Notes: generated by a model from the sequence alone, not told the origin. A stretch of DNA of 26,622 nt from Tilletiaria anomala UBC 951 (GCF_000711695.1 NW_013546862.1:1-26622), one strand, 5' to 3'; positions 1-11,115 are shown, counted from the stretch's first letter. Translations and numbers: made by a program.

Positions 1-165
1 AAGGGAAAGCACACTGCTCATTTCACTTGTAGCATGCCGACAACTTGGAATTCCAGAGATATCAAGTGCAAGATGTACTGATATTTCATAGCTAACGAAC
101 AATGGATACAATGTATCATGCAAAAGTCGTTGCGCGCGGTGAATCGGTGTGGGCGTATGCTGTGC

Positions 166-186
166 ACGATGCGATGCGATGCGATG
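166..186. repeat. GCGAT pentanucleotide tandem repeat
   Basis: About four copies of GCGAT lie directly downstream of the kinase stop codon (TAG at 203-201), so probably in its 3' untranslated region. Confidence 0.85.
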
Positions 187-200
187 TGGGAACCTGCTTG

Positions 201-3200
201 CTACGCAGCAACTACTGGCTCGATGGCGGGTTGCGGGTGCGCATAGGGAATGCCAGGCGGCGTAGCCCTAGCTGCGATACCGACCGGCAGCAGGGTAGCA
301 GTAGCAGCAGCTTCAGCTTCGACGGTGCAGTCGCTGCTCTGTCGCTTAGTGCTGACGGGCGAGCACCCGCTCGTCGAGTTGCTCCGTGAGTGCTGTTGGT
401 CGGCGCCATCCTGCTGCGAGCGCAGCCGCACGAACGACTTCTTAAGAAAGTGCACGTGCACGACGGGCCAGCTGTGGTGGCAAGATACCGATGCGGCAGC
501 AGAAGCCCCAGCGTTGTACGATCGCTGCGGGCCAAACGATGCGCGCTGGAAGCCACCCTGTGCACCGCAACCACTGTCTCCACAACAAGCACCGCCAGCC
601 TCTTCGGTATCCGAATCATCGCTGAGGAGCGCAAGCTCGGTCCCGTCCGAGCGCGGCCTGCGGATCATGTCCGTTCCGTGCGTCGGAAATGTGTCGCCAA
701 GGCTGTCGCTCTGGAACAAACGCGCCGAGCTGCCCGTGCGCTGCAGCCGCCGCCGCGGCATCTGCTGCGCCGCTGCTGCTCTGACACCTCCGTGCCCACC
801 GCCGCCGCTGAAGATGCAGCCATGCGAGATGCCTGAGATGCCAAACGGATCGGCGTTGGACATGGCGCGGCGGCGGAAGAGGGCGACCTTGCCGTCCTGC
901 TGCTGCTTCTGCAGCGCGGCGGAGAGGCGACGCATGTTCATCTGCTCGAAGCTGCGCGGCACGCCGTACCCGAAGTCCTTCTCATGCATAAGGCGTAGTA
1001 GCTGCGAGCGGGAAGACGAGCCGTGCTCGTGCTTGTGTCTGCGGTGGTCGACGCCTGACAGGCAGAGCGCCTTGGCCTTGCCTTTGAACGAGCTGAGGGT
1101 CGACTGGCCCACCGAGGGGGACGTCGGCTCGGTCTCACCATCACCGTCACTGTCGCCATCGGCATCCCCGTCCCCGTCAATGTCGACCGACCGAGCAGAG
1201 AACGGCGTGGTAGTCGACGAGCAGTATGTCGTAGCGGACATGGCATGGCCCTGGCGCGAGCCGGAGCGGCCTGAGACGCTACAGGAGCTGGTGGACGAAG
1301 AACCAGCAACAGCGCCGTCGGTCTCGCTGCCGTTGGTCGGTACGACGCTGCTCTGGCGACTGTGCTCGGAAGCGTCGCTCTGCGAGCCTATCGAGTCGCC
1401 GCTGCTTTCGCAGCCTTCGGTGTCGCCGCCTCGCGCTCCTGCTGCATCTTCGGCGCCTTCCTCGATGGTGTTGCTGCAGCTGCCGCTGCAACTGGTGTCA
1501 CCGCTGTCGGCACTGCTGTTTGTACTGCTATTCGAAGCATTCATCGCGCGACGACTGAGCTGCTCACGGCCTGTGTCGCTGCCCCCGACGCTGCTGCTGA
1601 AGTCGCGGCCGAGGGTATCTGCAGCTTCGTCGGCTCCGCGCTGCTGTGCCTCAACGGCCTGCGCCTCGACGTCGAGCGCGGCGAGCTCTGCGCGCATCTC
1701 GTCGGCCTCGCGGACGATCGCGTCCTGGAATTGCTTAAAGCTAGAGATCATCTCGACGTCCTCGAAGCGCTCGAAAGGCTCGGGCGGGAGCCAGCGTGCG
1801 TTGCTCTCGTGGTACGCTTTGAGCCATGGGTGCTGCAGCGCGTCTTCGGCCGAGATGCGCTCGTGCGGGTCCCACGTGAGCATGCGGCCGAGCAGGTCAA
1901 GCGCTTCAGGCGACGCCTTTGGGTACAAATTCTCGAACGGGACCTTGGGCATCTGCGGCAAGCTCTGCACATACGTCTTAGCGCGCGCCGAGCCGATCTT
2001 GGCAATTGTCTCGGGTGCGGGCGTGCCGAGGACGTTGTTGATTCGCGCGATTTGGTCGACGTAGTCCTTCCCCGCAAAGATCGGCCGGCCGCCGATGAGC
2101 TCAGCGAGGATGCAGCCAACAGACCACATGTCGATCTCTGGGCCGTAGCCCTCTTTGAAACAGAGCATGATTTCTGGAGCGCGGTACCAGCGCGTGGCGA
2201 CGTACTCGGTCAGCGGCCCGCCCGGGAAGTCAAGGCGGGTCGTGCGGACTTTGAGCTTTGGGCTTGCGCCTGCAGCAGCCTTCAGCTCAGTGCCGTCAGC
2301 AAGCGTGTCATTCTCTGCACCTGTTCCTGCACCTGCACCTGCGGCTGCCACGTCGACAGCCTGGCTGGACGAGGGCGAAGCGGTGGAAAGGAGGCTTTCA
2401 GCCATGTCCATGGCGCTCGGCGAGTTCAGGCGCGAGGTCGGTATCCGCCGTCGTCGCGGTTCTCTCTGATCCGCAGTTGTGCGCGGATGCTGCTTCTTGC
2501 ATGAAGACGACCGGCTGCTGGTGGTGCTGGTGGTGCTAGCGGCATCCGCGTCGTCGCCGCCCCGGCTGCTGTCGCTGCAGCGGCGCTGTTGGTGCTGGCG
2601 CTGTGAATCAGCGAAAGCCCTTGCGAGGCCAAAGTCACAGAGTCGCAGTGCGCAGTCTGCATTGACGAGCAGGTTGCCGGGCTTGAGGTCGCGGTGGATG
2701 ATGCGCGCACTGTGCATGTAGCGGACTCCGCGGAGGATCTGGGCGGTAAAGTATTGCAGATGCGCGTCAGACAGCTGCTGGCCGGAGCGGATGATCTGCG
2801 ACAGGTCCGCTTCGGAGGCGGAGAGGACAAAGTAGATCTCGCCAAACTGCACGAACGAGGCGTCGAAATCGAGCAAAACCGTCGCGTTATCGCACAGGCT
2901 GAGGTGCCGCAGAATGGCGACCTCGCGCAACGCGCGGCGCGCGAGTACGTCACGCTCAAAAACGCGGGTCACCTTCTTGATGCTGATAGCACAGACGGGG
3001 GATAGGGGTCCAACGTCAGCACGCACTGCAAGGCAAGTCCATAACCTAAAGATGCTCTTCTCTCCCCCTCTCTCTTTCTCACAAGCGCAAGCGAAAAAGG
3101 CACTCACGCGACATTGCAATCGAGCACCAGGTCCCGCGCGAGCGCGACGCAGCCATATGCGCCGATACCAAGCTCGCGTATGAAGCGGTAGCGGCGGTTG

Positions 3201-3841
3201 ACGTAGAAAGGCACGCCGAGACAGCTGAAACTGTGGTAGCCACGCGCGGCGAGCCGCGCCGGTGCGAGCGGATGGTCCGCGTCGGTGTACACGGGAACGC
3301 CCTTGCTGTTGCGGATGTGGTCCGAGACAGAGCGTCGGCGTGACGAGCGCGTGCCGCGCCGCGAGCCGACGAGCGCCTTGTTGTTGCTGTTGCTGCTGCC
3401 TTGGTGGGCCTGTTGAGCAACAGAGTGAGAATGGCGAGACAACTCGCTTGTGCTGCTGCCACCGTCAGCGTTCGTCACTGTTGCCGCCGTTGCGGTAGCC
3501 GACGTGGATGCGCCGACGTTGGACTGCACATACGCTGCGGCTGTCGAGCTCGCTGCGGGCGGCATGGCTGGCGGGTTAGCGGGGATGAAGCGCGTCGCGG
3601 CAAGCGGTCCCCTCTTCGCTGGAGAGCGCGACCGTGATCGTACAGAAGGAGACGAAGAGGATGATCTCGTCGAAGCAGACGCGCGAGAGGCAGCCTGAAT
3701 GCTGACGGGTATCGCAGCCGAGCCGTCCGGAGTCGCGGGTAAGGGCGAACCAGGTGTAGCGACAATGTGGGGTGTTGGGGTGCTGATGAGCGTGCTGGCG
3801 CTGCTAGACTGAGCAGATCGAAGCAAATTTCCCGGTGCCAT
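201..3841 (-). CDS. MAP kinase of the Slt2/cell-integrity type with an expanded activation segment
   Basis: Serine/threonine protein kinase of the ERK-type MAPK family. Two exons are inferred: 3841-3108 and 2982-201, about 1,171 aa. The intron 2983-3107 (GTGAGT...TATCAG) joins V-A to I-K-K in frame. Residues 1-215 are Ser/Arg-rich and disordered. The glycine loop GIGAYGCV lies near 225-232, the ATP lysine in VAIKK near 247, HRDLKPGN near 341, DFG near 361, TEY near 503-505 and RWYRAPE just after it. Stretches such as IKKVTRVF, RSGQ-LSDAH and GNLLVNADC resemble Slt2/MpkA more than Fus3 or Hog1 types. About 120 extra residues separate DFG from TEY. The tail after the kinase domain (about 540 aa) is Ser/acidic-rich. 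The first in-frame ATG is 3841 and has G at -3 and +4; upstream in-frame sequence offers only a GTG. Whether it is the main Slt2 orthologue or a divergent paralogue cannot be settled here. Confidence 0.92.
2232..2612 (-). other. Activation-segment insertion within the MAP kinase
   Basis: About 127 codons between the DFGLARAF motif and the G-G-P-L-T-E-Y motif. The segment begins Gln/Ser/Asp-rich, continues with an Arg-rich patch (REPRRRR), and ends in Ala/Gly-rich sequence. Known MAPKs have roughly 16-25 residues between DFG and TxY. I looked for an unspliced in-frame intron. An acceptor-like CTGATTCACAG occurs at the start, but I saw no GTRNGT-type donor next to the DFG codons, so a translated insertion is the simpler reading. 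Confidence 0.75.
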
Positions 3842-3861
3842 GCCGAGCGAGGACCTTTTAA

Positions 3862-3924
3862 TCAAAGCCCCCTTGTCGCACAGGCTGCAGTCGTGCACCC
3901 TGGGTGCGTTTCGCTTCGCCGCAT
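3862..3924 (-). other. Possible upstream ORF (20 codons) before the MAP kinase
   Basis: An ATG at 3924 opens a 20-codon frame, out of frame with the kinase, that ends in TGA at 3862, 20 bases before the kinase ATG. Its context is poor (T at -3). It would matter only if the transcript starts upstream of 3924, which is unknown. Confidence 0.3.
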
Positions 3925-6900
3925 ACACGTCTCCTGGTGCGTGACTCGGCTCTCCAAAGCTGAGAAGGGAGAGCTGGGGACAGTCACTAAAAGTGGCGAT
4001 CGCCGCGTCCCTCGCAGCAGGATGAGCGATCGCTGCCGCGGTTGGCTGGCGTCTCGGTTCCGAGTGGCTGCAGCCGATGTGGTAAGCGCCCAGTCGATCC
4101 GGCTCGCAAGCTGCTCGCTTCCGAGCCGTGGAGGCTGATGTCCTTTCTGATGTCCTTTGGTGGTGAGTTGAAGTGATGCTGTTACGTCGGCGACGCTGTC
4201 AAGCCGTCGCTGCTGCTGCTATGCAACGCAGACGGTAGTGTACGTCAACGCACGTATGTGCGAATGGATGAGGTGCGGTTCGCGGTCCAATTGGGGCCGG
4301 TGGGCGTGCGAGGGTGCGGTGGATATCGCAGGTCAATCTGACGTCGTCGTCGTCGTCGCCGCTGCCTCTCTCACACTCTCTATAACCATGGGCGGTGCTT
4401 CGAACTCAACAGGGGTGTGTGGTGATGGTGATGAGGGAGGTGGTGGTGAAGATCATGATGATCATGACGATGATGACGGGTCGTCCTTTTGGCGACTGGC
4501 TGGCTGGGACGAGCTGGTGGATGGGGTTGGGTGGTTTACTTTCACCCAGTTCCAGCAGCATGTGTGGGATAACCCCTCTTTCCCCATCTCCCCCATTCCC
4601 AACAGGCACTGCAGCCCACTGCCACTGCATGCCCAGTTGGCTCACTGGGGAGGTGCCTCCCGAGTTAGAGTTGAGTTGAAAGCGGTTGCACACTCTCCCA
4701 GTGCCTGATGGGCATAGCACACTGTCCTCATGCCTCTGCCTCTACCTCTCGGGGCTTGCTGGCGCGCATATGCATATGTGGATATACTTACTACGCAAAC
4801 CACCCCCGCCCGCGCAGGTACATACATACATGCAGTGATCGGTTGGCTCAGGCAGAACTCGGACTCTGTGACATGAGACCTATGTGCAAGCCGCACCACC
4901 CGTCACGATTTCGGCGAGAGGAGCTCTTTCGGGGTGCTCGTCGAACCACACATAGCGCTCCCCTCCAACCAGCTCACGCAGCCATCAACGAACGATGGCA
5001 TCGAAGCCGAACGACAAGAGGCAACGAGGTGGCCTGCTCGGTGCTTGGCTGCTCGCTGGATCAAGGAGCCACTTGTCCCGGGGGGGGGGCAGATGAAACG
5101 ACAAGCGCGGCAAAACGTAGCACACCCACACGACCGCACACTCTCCACCGCTTGTCAAAGTTCCGTTCTCCACATTGTTAACTTATTCTCCACCTCGCGC
5201 TGGATCCGCTTAGGCGGCATGCAGGACTGCGAGCGCAGCAACGCCATCTACCCAACGGGATTGCAGATTTACATAGCGTTGTACATAGCGGGAAGCTTCG
5301 GCGATGACTTGGTACATATGCAGGATTAGCAGGAAGGAGACATTCGTGAGCTCTCGCATGAGCCGTGCTGGTGACGAGAGGGAGAACAGTGCAACAGGAC
5401 ATGATGATTTGCTATTACACATTGGTTCAGACGCGTATGTACAGACAAGGGACGAACAGACTCTCAAGTCCAGGCGACACCTCACCTCTCTTCTCATCCA
5501 TTGTCAGCTCTCCGATATCCGAAGGCAAGAAGAACCTGCACTTTTCTTGGACTGCGGAACGGAGATGCTGCGATCTGCTCGGACGAAGGCCGCAGCGGAA
5601 ACAAACCTGAAACACGGGTTCTGGCATTTCTGGACTTCTTCCCTCTTGCTCTCTTCCCCTCTACCCTTCCCTCTTCCGTTGCGTGAGGGCGGATTGCGCG
5701 GAGAATACCGGATACCCAATGCCGCCATAAGAAAGCCGAAACACCTTATGGAGCTGAAGATCTGACACATCCAGCGCGTTGGATTATCTGAGCAAGTCCA
5801 TCATCAAGCGGAGCCGGCACTGGCACACAGGGAAGAGCACCGTTGCACCGCCTCCGAACCTGCCTGCTGGCGATGGCAGCTTGGGGGAATTCATCGAAAT
5901 CACAGCAAATGCGTCAGAGGACCGGCCACCTTTCTGTGGGTTGTCGCATTTCCTGTGGGTTGCGGGCCTAGGGCATCGCGTCACTGATGATCCACACGTG
6001 TTTGAAGCGCGTCGCGCGCCGTGGGGCCGCTCACCACCACTCTCTGTGATGTCTCCCGCCACCAAGAACAGAAACGGAGTTCGCTCGGTGGGTCTCGGTG
6101 GCTGCGAACCAGGGTGCCGGTTCTGTCCGAGTTGTCGAGATTAGGCCTAGCATCCCTTGCTCTCTTTGCACCGCAAAAAGTTACATCCCGTCCAACAAGG
6201 AGGTCATGGTCGCAGAAGACTCCACTTTGGGCACTTTTCTGGTTATAGCCTTCGGCAGTTGGCTTGGCCAGGTTGGAGAACGCTTTCGAGCGTTGAAGCC
6301 CTCTCGTTTCAAGATGTCCCTCGAACTTCCAACGATTGTCCCTTCGAACTTGTCGGTGACCGCCACTGGTAAGTAGAGAACGATCGACTGCAACAGATAA
6401 TCGCAGGCAGGCTTCCCACAGTCCCAACAAGTTAGCGAGTCGGGATTAGTCGAGGGTGACGAAGCAGTAAGTTGCAGAATGCAGTGGCTGCAAGCCACCT
6501 GCATTCGGCAGCGTAAGGTAGATAGATGCATATGCCATCACGGACCAAGCGATCAAGCCGACCCGTGGCCGACGTCTACATGTGCCGAAGGTTGCTACAA
6601 ATGCATGCATGCATATTCTACCCCGCAATGTGATCGGTTGCAGCAAACAAACACCTGGAAACCGCTTGACCTGCGTTGACCCGCACAATACATATTCGCT
6701 CGCCAGCTCCCTTCTGAACAATGCCTTCATGCTGCCTGCCACAATCGCCGTCCGCAGATCGGGGGTCGGATAACAGTGGTACCATTGAGCGTCGCATCGT
6801 TCATCTCCTGGCCTGGAAGTGCACATGAATCAGAGAGTCCCTCTGGTTCACTTGGCGCCTGTAACAGGAAGGACAACCACAGCGCCGCCAAAAGGACCAT

Positions 6901-7116
6901 GAGATGATGCGGGTAACTCCTGCAGGCGTCGATCACGACGGCTCGCATGAACACAACAGTTCTTGTGTTATTAGTGTCTCTTCACAATTCCCACGAGTCC
7001 TTCTTTGATTGACAATGTCCGTCTCCCTGAGCAGCTCTCGCATGGCAGTGTTACCTGTTCGGGGTTGTGGAATGGGGGAGACGAGGAGGAAGAGGAGTCT
7101 GCTGTGTCCAAGTCCC
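3925..7116. other. Long stretch with no supported gene
   Basis: About 3.2 kb upstream of the kinase. It holds a (CGT)5 repeat at 4342-4356, a G10 run at 5080-5089, a CATATGCATATG palindrome near 4767 and an ATGC-repeat palindrome near 6604. Three ATG-initiated ORFs are worth naming but not convincing: 4388-4708 plus (106 aa, Asp/His/Gly-rich), 6446-6826 minus (126 aa) and 6479-6679 plus (66 aa, Cys-rich). Donor-like GTAAG sites occur on the plus strand near 6369, 6466 and 6513. The kinase promoter must lie in the first part, but I see no clear core element. Reading by eye cannot exclude a small intron-rich gene or a non-coding RNA. Confidence 0.5.
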
Positions 7117-7886
7117 TCAGTCTCGATCATCGATGCTCACGCTCTCCACATCGATCTTGAACACGGCGGGGGAGTGCACGCTGTTCCGGATCGCGCACTT
7201 TGTCGATACCGTTTTCACGCTTCGGTCAGACTTGCGCTTGGCACGCTTTGACTAGACCTAGCACCAACATATGCGCATCGTCGAGTGGTCAAGCATCAGC
7301 ATCGCCGCATCACGTTCGCATGCCAAAAGTAGGGGGAGACGGGTCGTACAATTCGGGTAGCAGGGCGATGATGCTACCAGCGCTCCAACTTGCCAAGCGC
7401 GGGATCCCGTGCGCGCCATTTTACGTCACGCGAGTGGCTAACCGCGTAACTTTTGCTTTACGTGCATTGGAACCCGCCGCGCTGACTGCTGCTCGTGTCG
7501 CGCACAGCAACGTGTCCAATCTATTCACTCCCCAAGGCGACACGGATCCCACAGCGCTACTGCCGTATTTCGTTGGCATCTGGCAGTCTACACAGCCAGA
7601 TGGCATGAGGTGTCTCGTGGTGCATGCGATCATGTAAGAGGTTGGAAGAGAAGACATGCTGACAAGCTCACTCGTCGTTTCCTGCGTTCCGCCTCTGGCT
7701 GCTTTGCAAGCCACGTGTACAATGGCAGCGGCGACCGCTGCAGGCGAGTCTCCTTGCCGATGGACAGGATGCGAGCGCAGTCCTCTTCGATGGGTGCTGC
7801 AGCGCGCAGAACAACGTCCTCGCTCCGCCGAACGGCCGCACCACCAACTTGCCCAGCGCCCTCGTCGCTAGGGGCACGGTACGCAG
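7117..7886 (-). CDS. Possible intron-rich gene of unknown function, 5' end unresolved
   Basis: Not recognised. Four exons can be chained with plausible splice sites: 7886-7672, 7579-7430, 7373-7314 and 7251-7117 (TGA). Introns of 92, 56 and 62 bp use GTGAGC, GTGACG and GTGATG donors, and all three joins are phase 0. The first exon has coding-like codon use and reads as a mixed charged/hydrophobic protein (for example EEDCARILSIG). It follows a CTGACTTTCCAG acceptor. The last exon is basic (SKRAKRKSDRS) and ends KIDVESVSIDDRD. No start exon could be fixed between this and the HSE1 stop at 8220, and other splice choices also stay open. It could be a real small gene, HSE1 downstream sequence with chance ORFs, or a decayed gene. 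Confidence 0.3.
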
Positions 7887-8219
7887 CTGGAAAGTCAGCA
7901 TGAGCAAGCAAACAAAGGGAAACAGGCAGACACGTGTATGCAGGATGCAAGAGATCGTCCGTGCTTTGAACGCTCTGCGCGTCGACAATGCGAAGAATTG
8001 CAGACGATACAACGGGAATACGAAGATGTTTAGGGGGTTATGTGTAATGAGAACCGTGATGGGGCTCAACCAGACTTTTTTCTGTCTTCCTTCCACCTGA
8101 CCAAGCAAGCCATCATCCACAGCGCCTCACAGACAAGCTCTTGAGCGGAGTGGTAGCGAGAGTGACCCGCCGGAGCCACGGTCCCAAAACTGACCAGAGG
8201 CATGCCTACCCTCCACGCT

Positions 8220-10528
8220 CTATGGCGCCGACGCACCCGGCGTCTGCTGCGGGTGTATGCCCATGGCGTGCCCATTGCTGCCGCTGCTTCCAGCGCCGCT
8301 TGCGCCATGCTGCTGCTGGCCGGAGAGGTACGCCCGGTGTGCGGACTGGTACGCGTCCGCTTCAGCGCGCGCGCGCTCGAACAACCGACGCTTTTCATCG
8401 TCCTGCGGCACCGCTTCGCCCCCGACTGACGACGCTGGTCCGCCTGCCGGCACGGGCGCTCCGCTTGTGCTGCCACTGGAACCGGCGCCTGTCGGCATAG
8501 CTGCTGACGAAGGCGGCGCCGCGCTATCGGGCACTGCAGACACAGACGCCTGGACGGTGCCATAGCCCCCCTCGTACCGTTGCGTTTGATGCGGCTGCTG
8601 CTGGTTAGGATGGCCGAAATGCGCATAGTACCACTGCGCGTACGCCGGGTCGCGCGGGTCGAGGCCGGGCGGGGGCTGCGGTACGCTGACAGCGCCTGCA
8701 GCGGGTACCTGTCCCGGCGTCGCGGGCACTGCTGCGGGCGGCTGGCCTTGCCCATGGGGTGGGTACTGACCTGGTTGGTAACCCTGTTGGGCATAGTACG
8801 CTGCCCATGCTTGGCTGTAGTCCTGCTGCTGATGCGGTTGCTGTTGCTGTTGCGCCATCAAGTCGCCATGCGCACCGGCCGAGCCGGTGTAGTCTGACAT
8901 GTGTTGCTGCAGCTGCGGCTGCGGCTGCATGCGGTGGCCGAGATAGTCCCTGTTGGACGAGCCGGCCTTGTTGGGCTCCCACCGCTGCAGGCTCTCCTCC
9001 ATAAGGCCTTCGAACGTGCCCCTTGCCTTGGTGAACTTTTCATTCAGGCCCTTGAGCTCGGCGACCTTGGCCGAGTAGCGGTCGATCAGGCGGATGATCT
9101 TGGGTCGGATGCTGAGCGCCTGCTGGTACAGGTCTTGCAGCTCCTCGTCGTCGGACAGGTTCGATTTGCGCGGGTCGAGCGACGATAGCTTGGCGATTAG
9201 CAAGTCGATTGACGATGCGGACGAGAAGATGCGCGCCTCCAGCTCCGCGTCCCGTTGGATGTCCTCCGGCGTCGGGTCCGGGAGGATTTCCTGCGCAAGA
9301 GAAAAATGCATGCGCGCGTCAGCTTCGTGCCCTCCCAGAGCAACTTTGCGAGGACGCGAGCAGGCTCGAGCACGCTACGTACGACATAGTTGACGGGGAA
9401 GATGCCGACCTCCCCGCGGACCTCTCCGCGCCACCAGTGCTCGTAGACGCTGTCAAGCACGCGGATGAAATCGCCCTTGGCAAAAGCCAGCTCGCCATGC
9501 TCGGTCGGCTGGAAATCGTACAGAGCTCGAACGCGCGAGGCGGCCAGTGCTCCCGGCGCTCCTGTTGCACCTCCCGTGCTGCTACCGCCGTTTGCCTGTG
9601 GCTGTTGACCCTTCTTTGGAGTCTCTGAGGAAGATGTCGTGTTGTTCGCCACGGGGTAGGAGCTCTCGCCGCTGACCCCATGATCAGCGACCCTGGTCCC
9701 GGTCGCAGCCGTCATCGCGCTGCTGCTTGCCCCAGCAAATGCTCCGCCACCGCCACTGCTCCCACCACTGCTGCCCTCAGCACCAGCGCCGGAGTCCAGG
9801 ACGGCGTGGCGCCCGCCCTGATCCTGCAGGGACAGCTCGAGGACGCGCCTGAGCTCCTCGTCTTCGCGGCGCAGCTGCGCGGACGAAGGCTCGGTTGGGG
9901 GTACGCTGCCGTCTGCGCCACTGCCGTTGCCAGCGGGGTCGTCAAAAAAGCTCGGGTGCTGGTGCTTGAGCTGGTCGTACGTCTCTTTCATGATGGCCCC
10001 GACGCTATTGCCGTCGTCGTCGACAGCGCCGCTACTGCCATTTCCGCTGCCACCCTTGGCGGGTTTGCCCATATCGGCGGCCCACTGCTGGACGTTCGCG
10101 GCGGCCTTCTTGCGCACGGTGGCGTGCGTGTTGCGCTCATCTGCGATCAAACGGGCGAGTGCCTGACAGAAGGCGCGCGAGGAGAGCTCCGGGTAGATGA
10201 TATGCCCAGGCACGTTCTTGGACAGGCTGTCGGCGAGCGTCAGCGCGTAGAGCTGCACGTTGGCGCTGCGGTGCAAGAGGCGCTTTGCGATTGCTGCGAT
10301 GCAGTCGCGGGCGCTGCGTATGCGTATGTGCAAGTTGCGGGCGGGTAGAGACGATGTGTCAGAGAAAGGGTGTGGTGCAGGGCAACCGCTCGCAAGCACT
10401 TACGCCGTCTCGCCCTGTCCAGAGACCTTGTCACATACATCCAGATTGAGCTCCCAATTCTCCGAGGTGAGGTGCTCGTCTGTGGCCTTGGCAACGAGCT
10501 CGTCGTACGGGTTGGCCGCCTTGAACAT
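8220..10528 (-). CDS. HSE1: ESCRT-0 subunit Hse1 (STAM-type, VHS-UIM-SH3)
   Basis: Hse1 pairs with Vps27 as ESCRT-0, which binds ubiquitinated cargo on endosomes for delivery to the vacuole. That role is known for the family. Three exons, 708 aa: 10528-10404, 10313-9383 and 9290-8220. The introns are 10314-10403 (90 bp, GTAAGT donor) and 9291-9382 (92 bp, GTACGT donor). The ATG has A at -3. In order: VHS domain from MFKAANPYDELVAKATDE to about residue 140, a ubiquitin-interacting motif (DEELRRVLELSLQD) near 188-206, an SH3 domain at about 300-352 (ALYDF, WWRGE, GIFPVNYV), a helical GAT-like region at about 353-460 for Vps27 pairing, then a Gln/Pro/Gly/Tyr-rich tail to the end. The VHS domain and the SH3-GAT boundary are both split by introns. 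The tail is low complexity, as is common in fungal homologues. Confidence 0.96.
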
Positions 10529-10801
10529 GGTCGGCTGAATTGACAAAAGAGGGCTGGGTAAGGGGTGGGCGCTGCTGCGCTACGGAAGATGCCGAGGGTT
10601 GCTCGGGGGGTGGGGCTATGGAGATACCGGCGGCCGCTCCTGCGCCGCTGAGCCAGCTGCTATTTCTGCTTCCGATTCCCTTGCTGATTCTCTTGCCGTT
10701 GCCGCTTCTGGCCGGAGGGGTCGCGCAGGCTGGCCGAGCTGGTTGCCAGTAAAGCGGTGCTGCTGCCCCCAGCGTCCAAACATGGCATGTGCATGCGAGC
10801 T

Positions 10802-10829
10802 GGGGGTGGGATTGGGGGATGGGGATGGG
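10802..10829 (+). other. G-quadruplex-like tract
   Basis: Five runs of three or more G (5, 3, 5, 4 and 3 bases) are separated by loops of 1-3 bases on the plus strand. This fits the usual G3+ N1-7 pattern. It sits about 275 bp upstream of the HSE1 start codon and about 780 bp upstream of the KAR9-like start. Confidence 0.6.
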
Positions 10830-11080
10830 TTGGTGTGACTGCGCTTGGGCGTATAACCCTACTTTGAATAGAAAGCTGCACAGAGGCTCCACAATCCACA
10901 CCCCTCAAATGGAGAGGGTGGTCGTCATCTCCATCCAAATACGTAGCCTTTCTACAGCGTGTTGCCATGCATCGCCCATAGGCAGGCTGGAGCCTGAGCC
11001 ACGGCGGGTGCATCAGTAACGGCATATATGTATGCTGTGGCATGGAGTGCATTCTATTAGTCATTTGAGGCTGGACACAG

Positions 11081-11115
11081 TGTATTGTATTGTGTTGTGT
11101 GGTATTGTATTGTGG
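11081..11115. repeat. TGTAT/ATTGT imperfect repeat tract
   Basis: A 35-base T/G-rich tract built from repeated TGTAT and TGTGT units, with no C, lies in the divergent promoter region. No function can be assigned. Confidence 0.6.

Noticed and set aside
250-2064. Plus-strand ORF of about 600 codons
   Set aside because: It is antisense to the kinase exon. The minus strand carries clear kinase motifs, and the plus reading is Cys/Ser/Arg-rich shadow sequence typical of GC-rich genes.
3842-3928. Extending the kinase N terminus to position 3928
   Set aside because: The codon there is GTG, not ATG. The first in-frame ATG (3841) has good context.
4388-4708. Plus-strand 106-codon Asp/His/Gly-rich ORF with CTATAAC just upstream
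   Set aside because: It has a real ATG, but the body derives largely from a GAT/GGT repeat and the rest shows no recognisable domain. There is not enough to call a gene.
6446-6826. Minus-strand 126-codon ORF beginning MCTSRPGDER
   Set aside because: It is ATG-initiated and partly protein-like, but there is no family, no convincing splice partners, and competing readings exist on the other strand.
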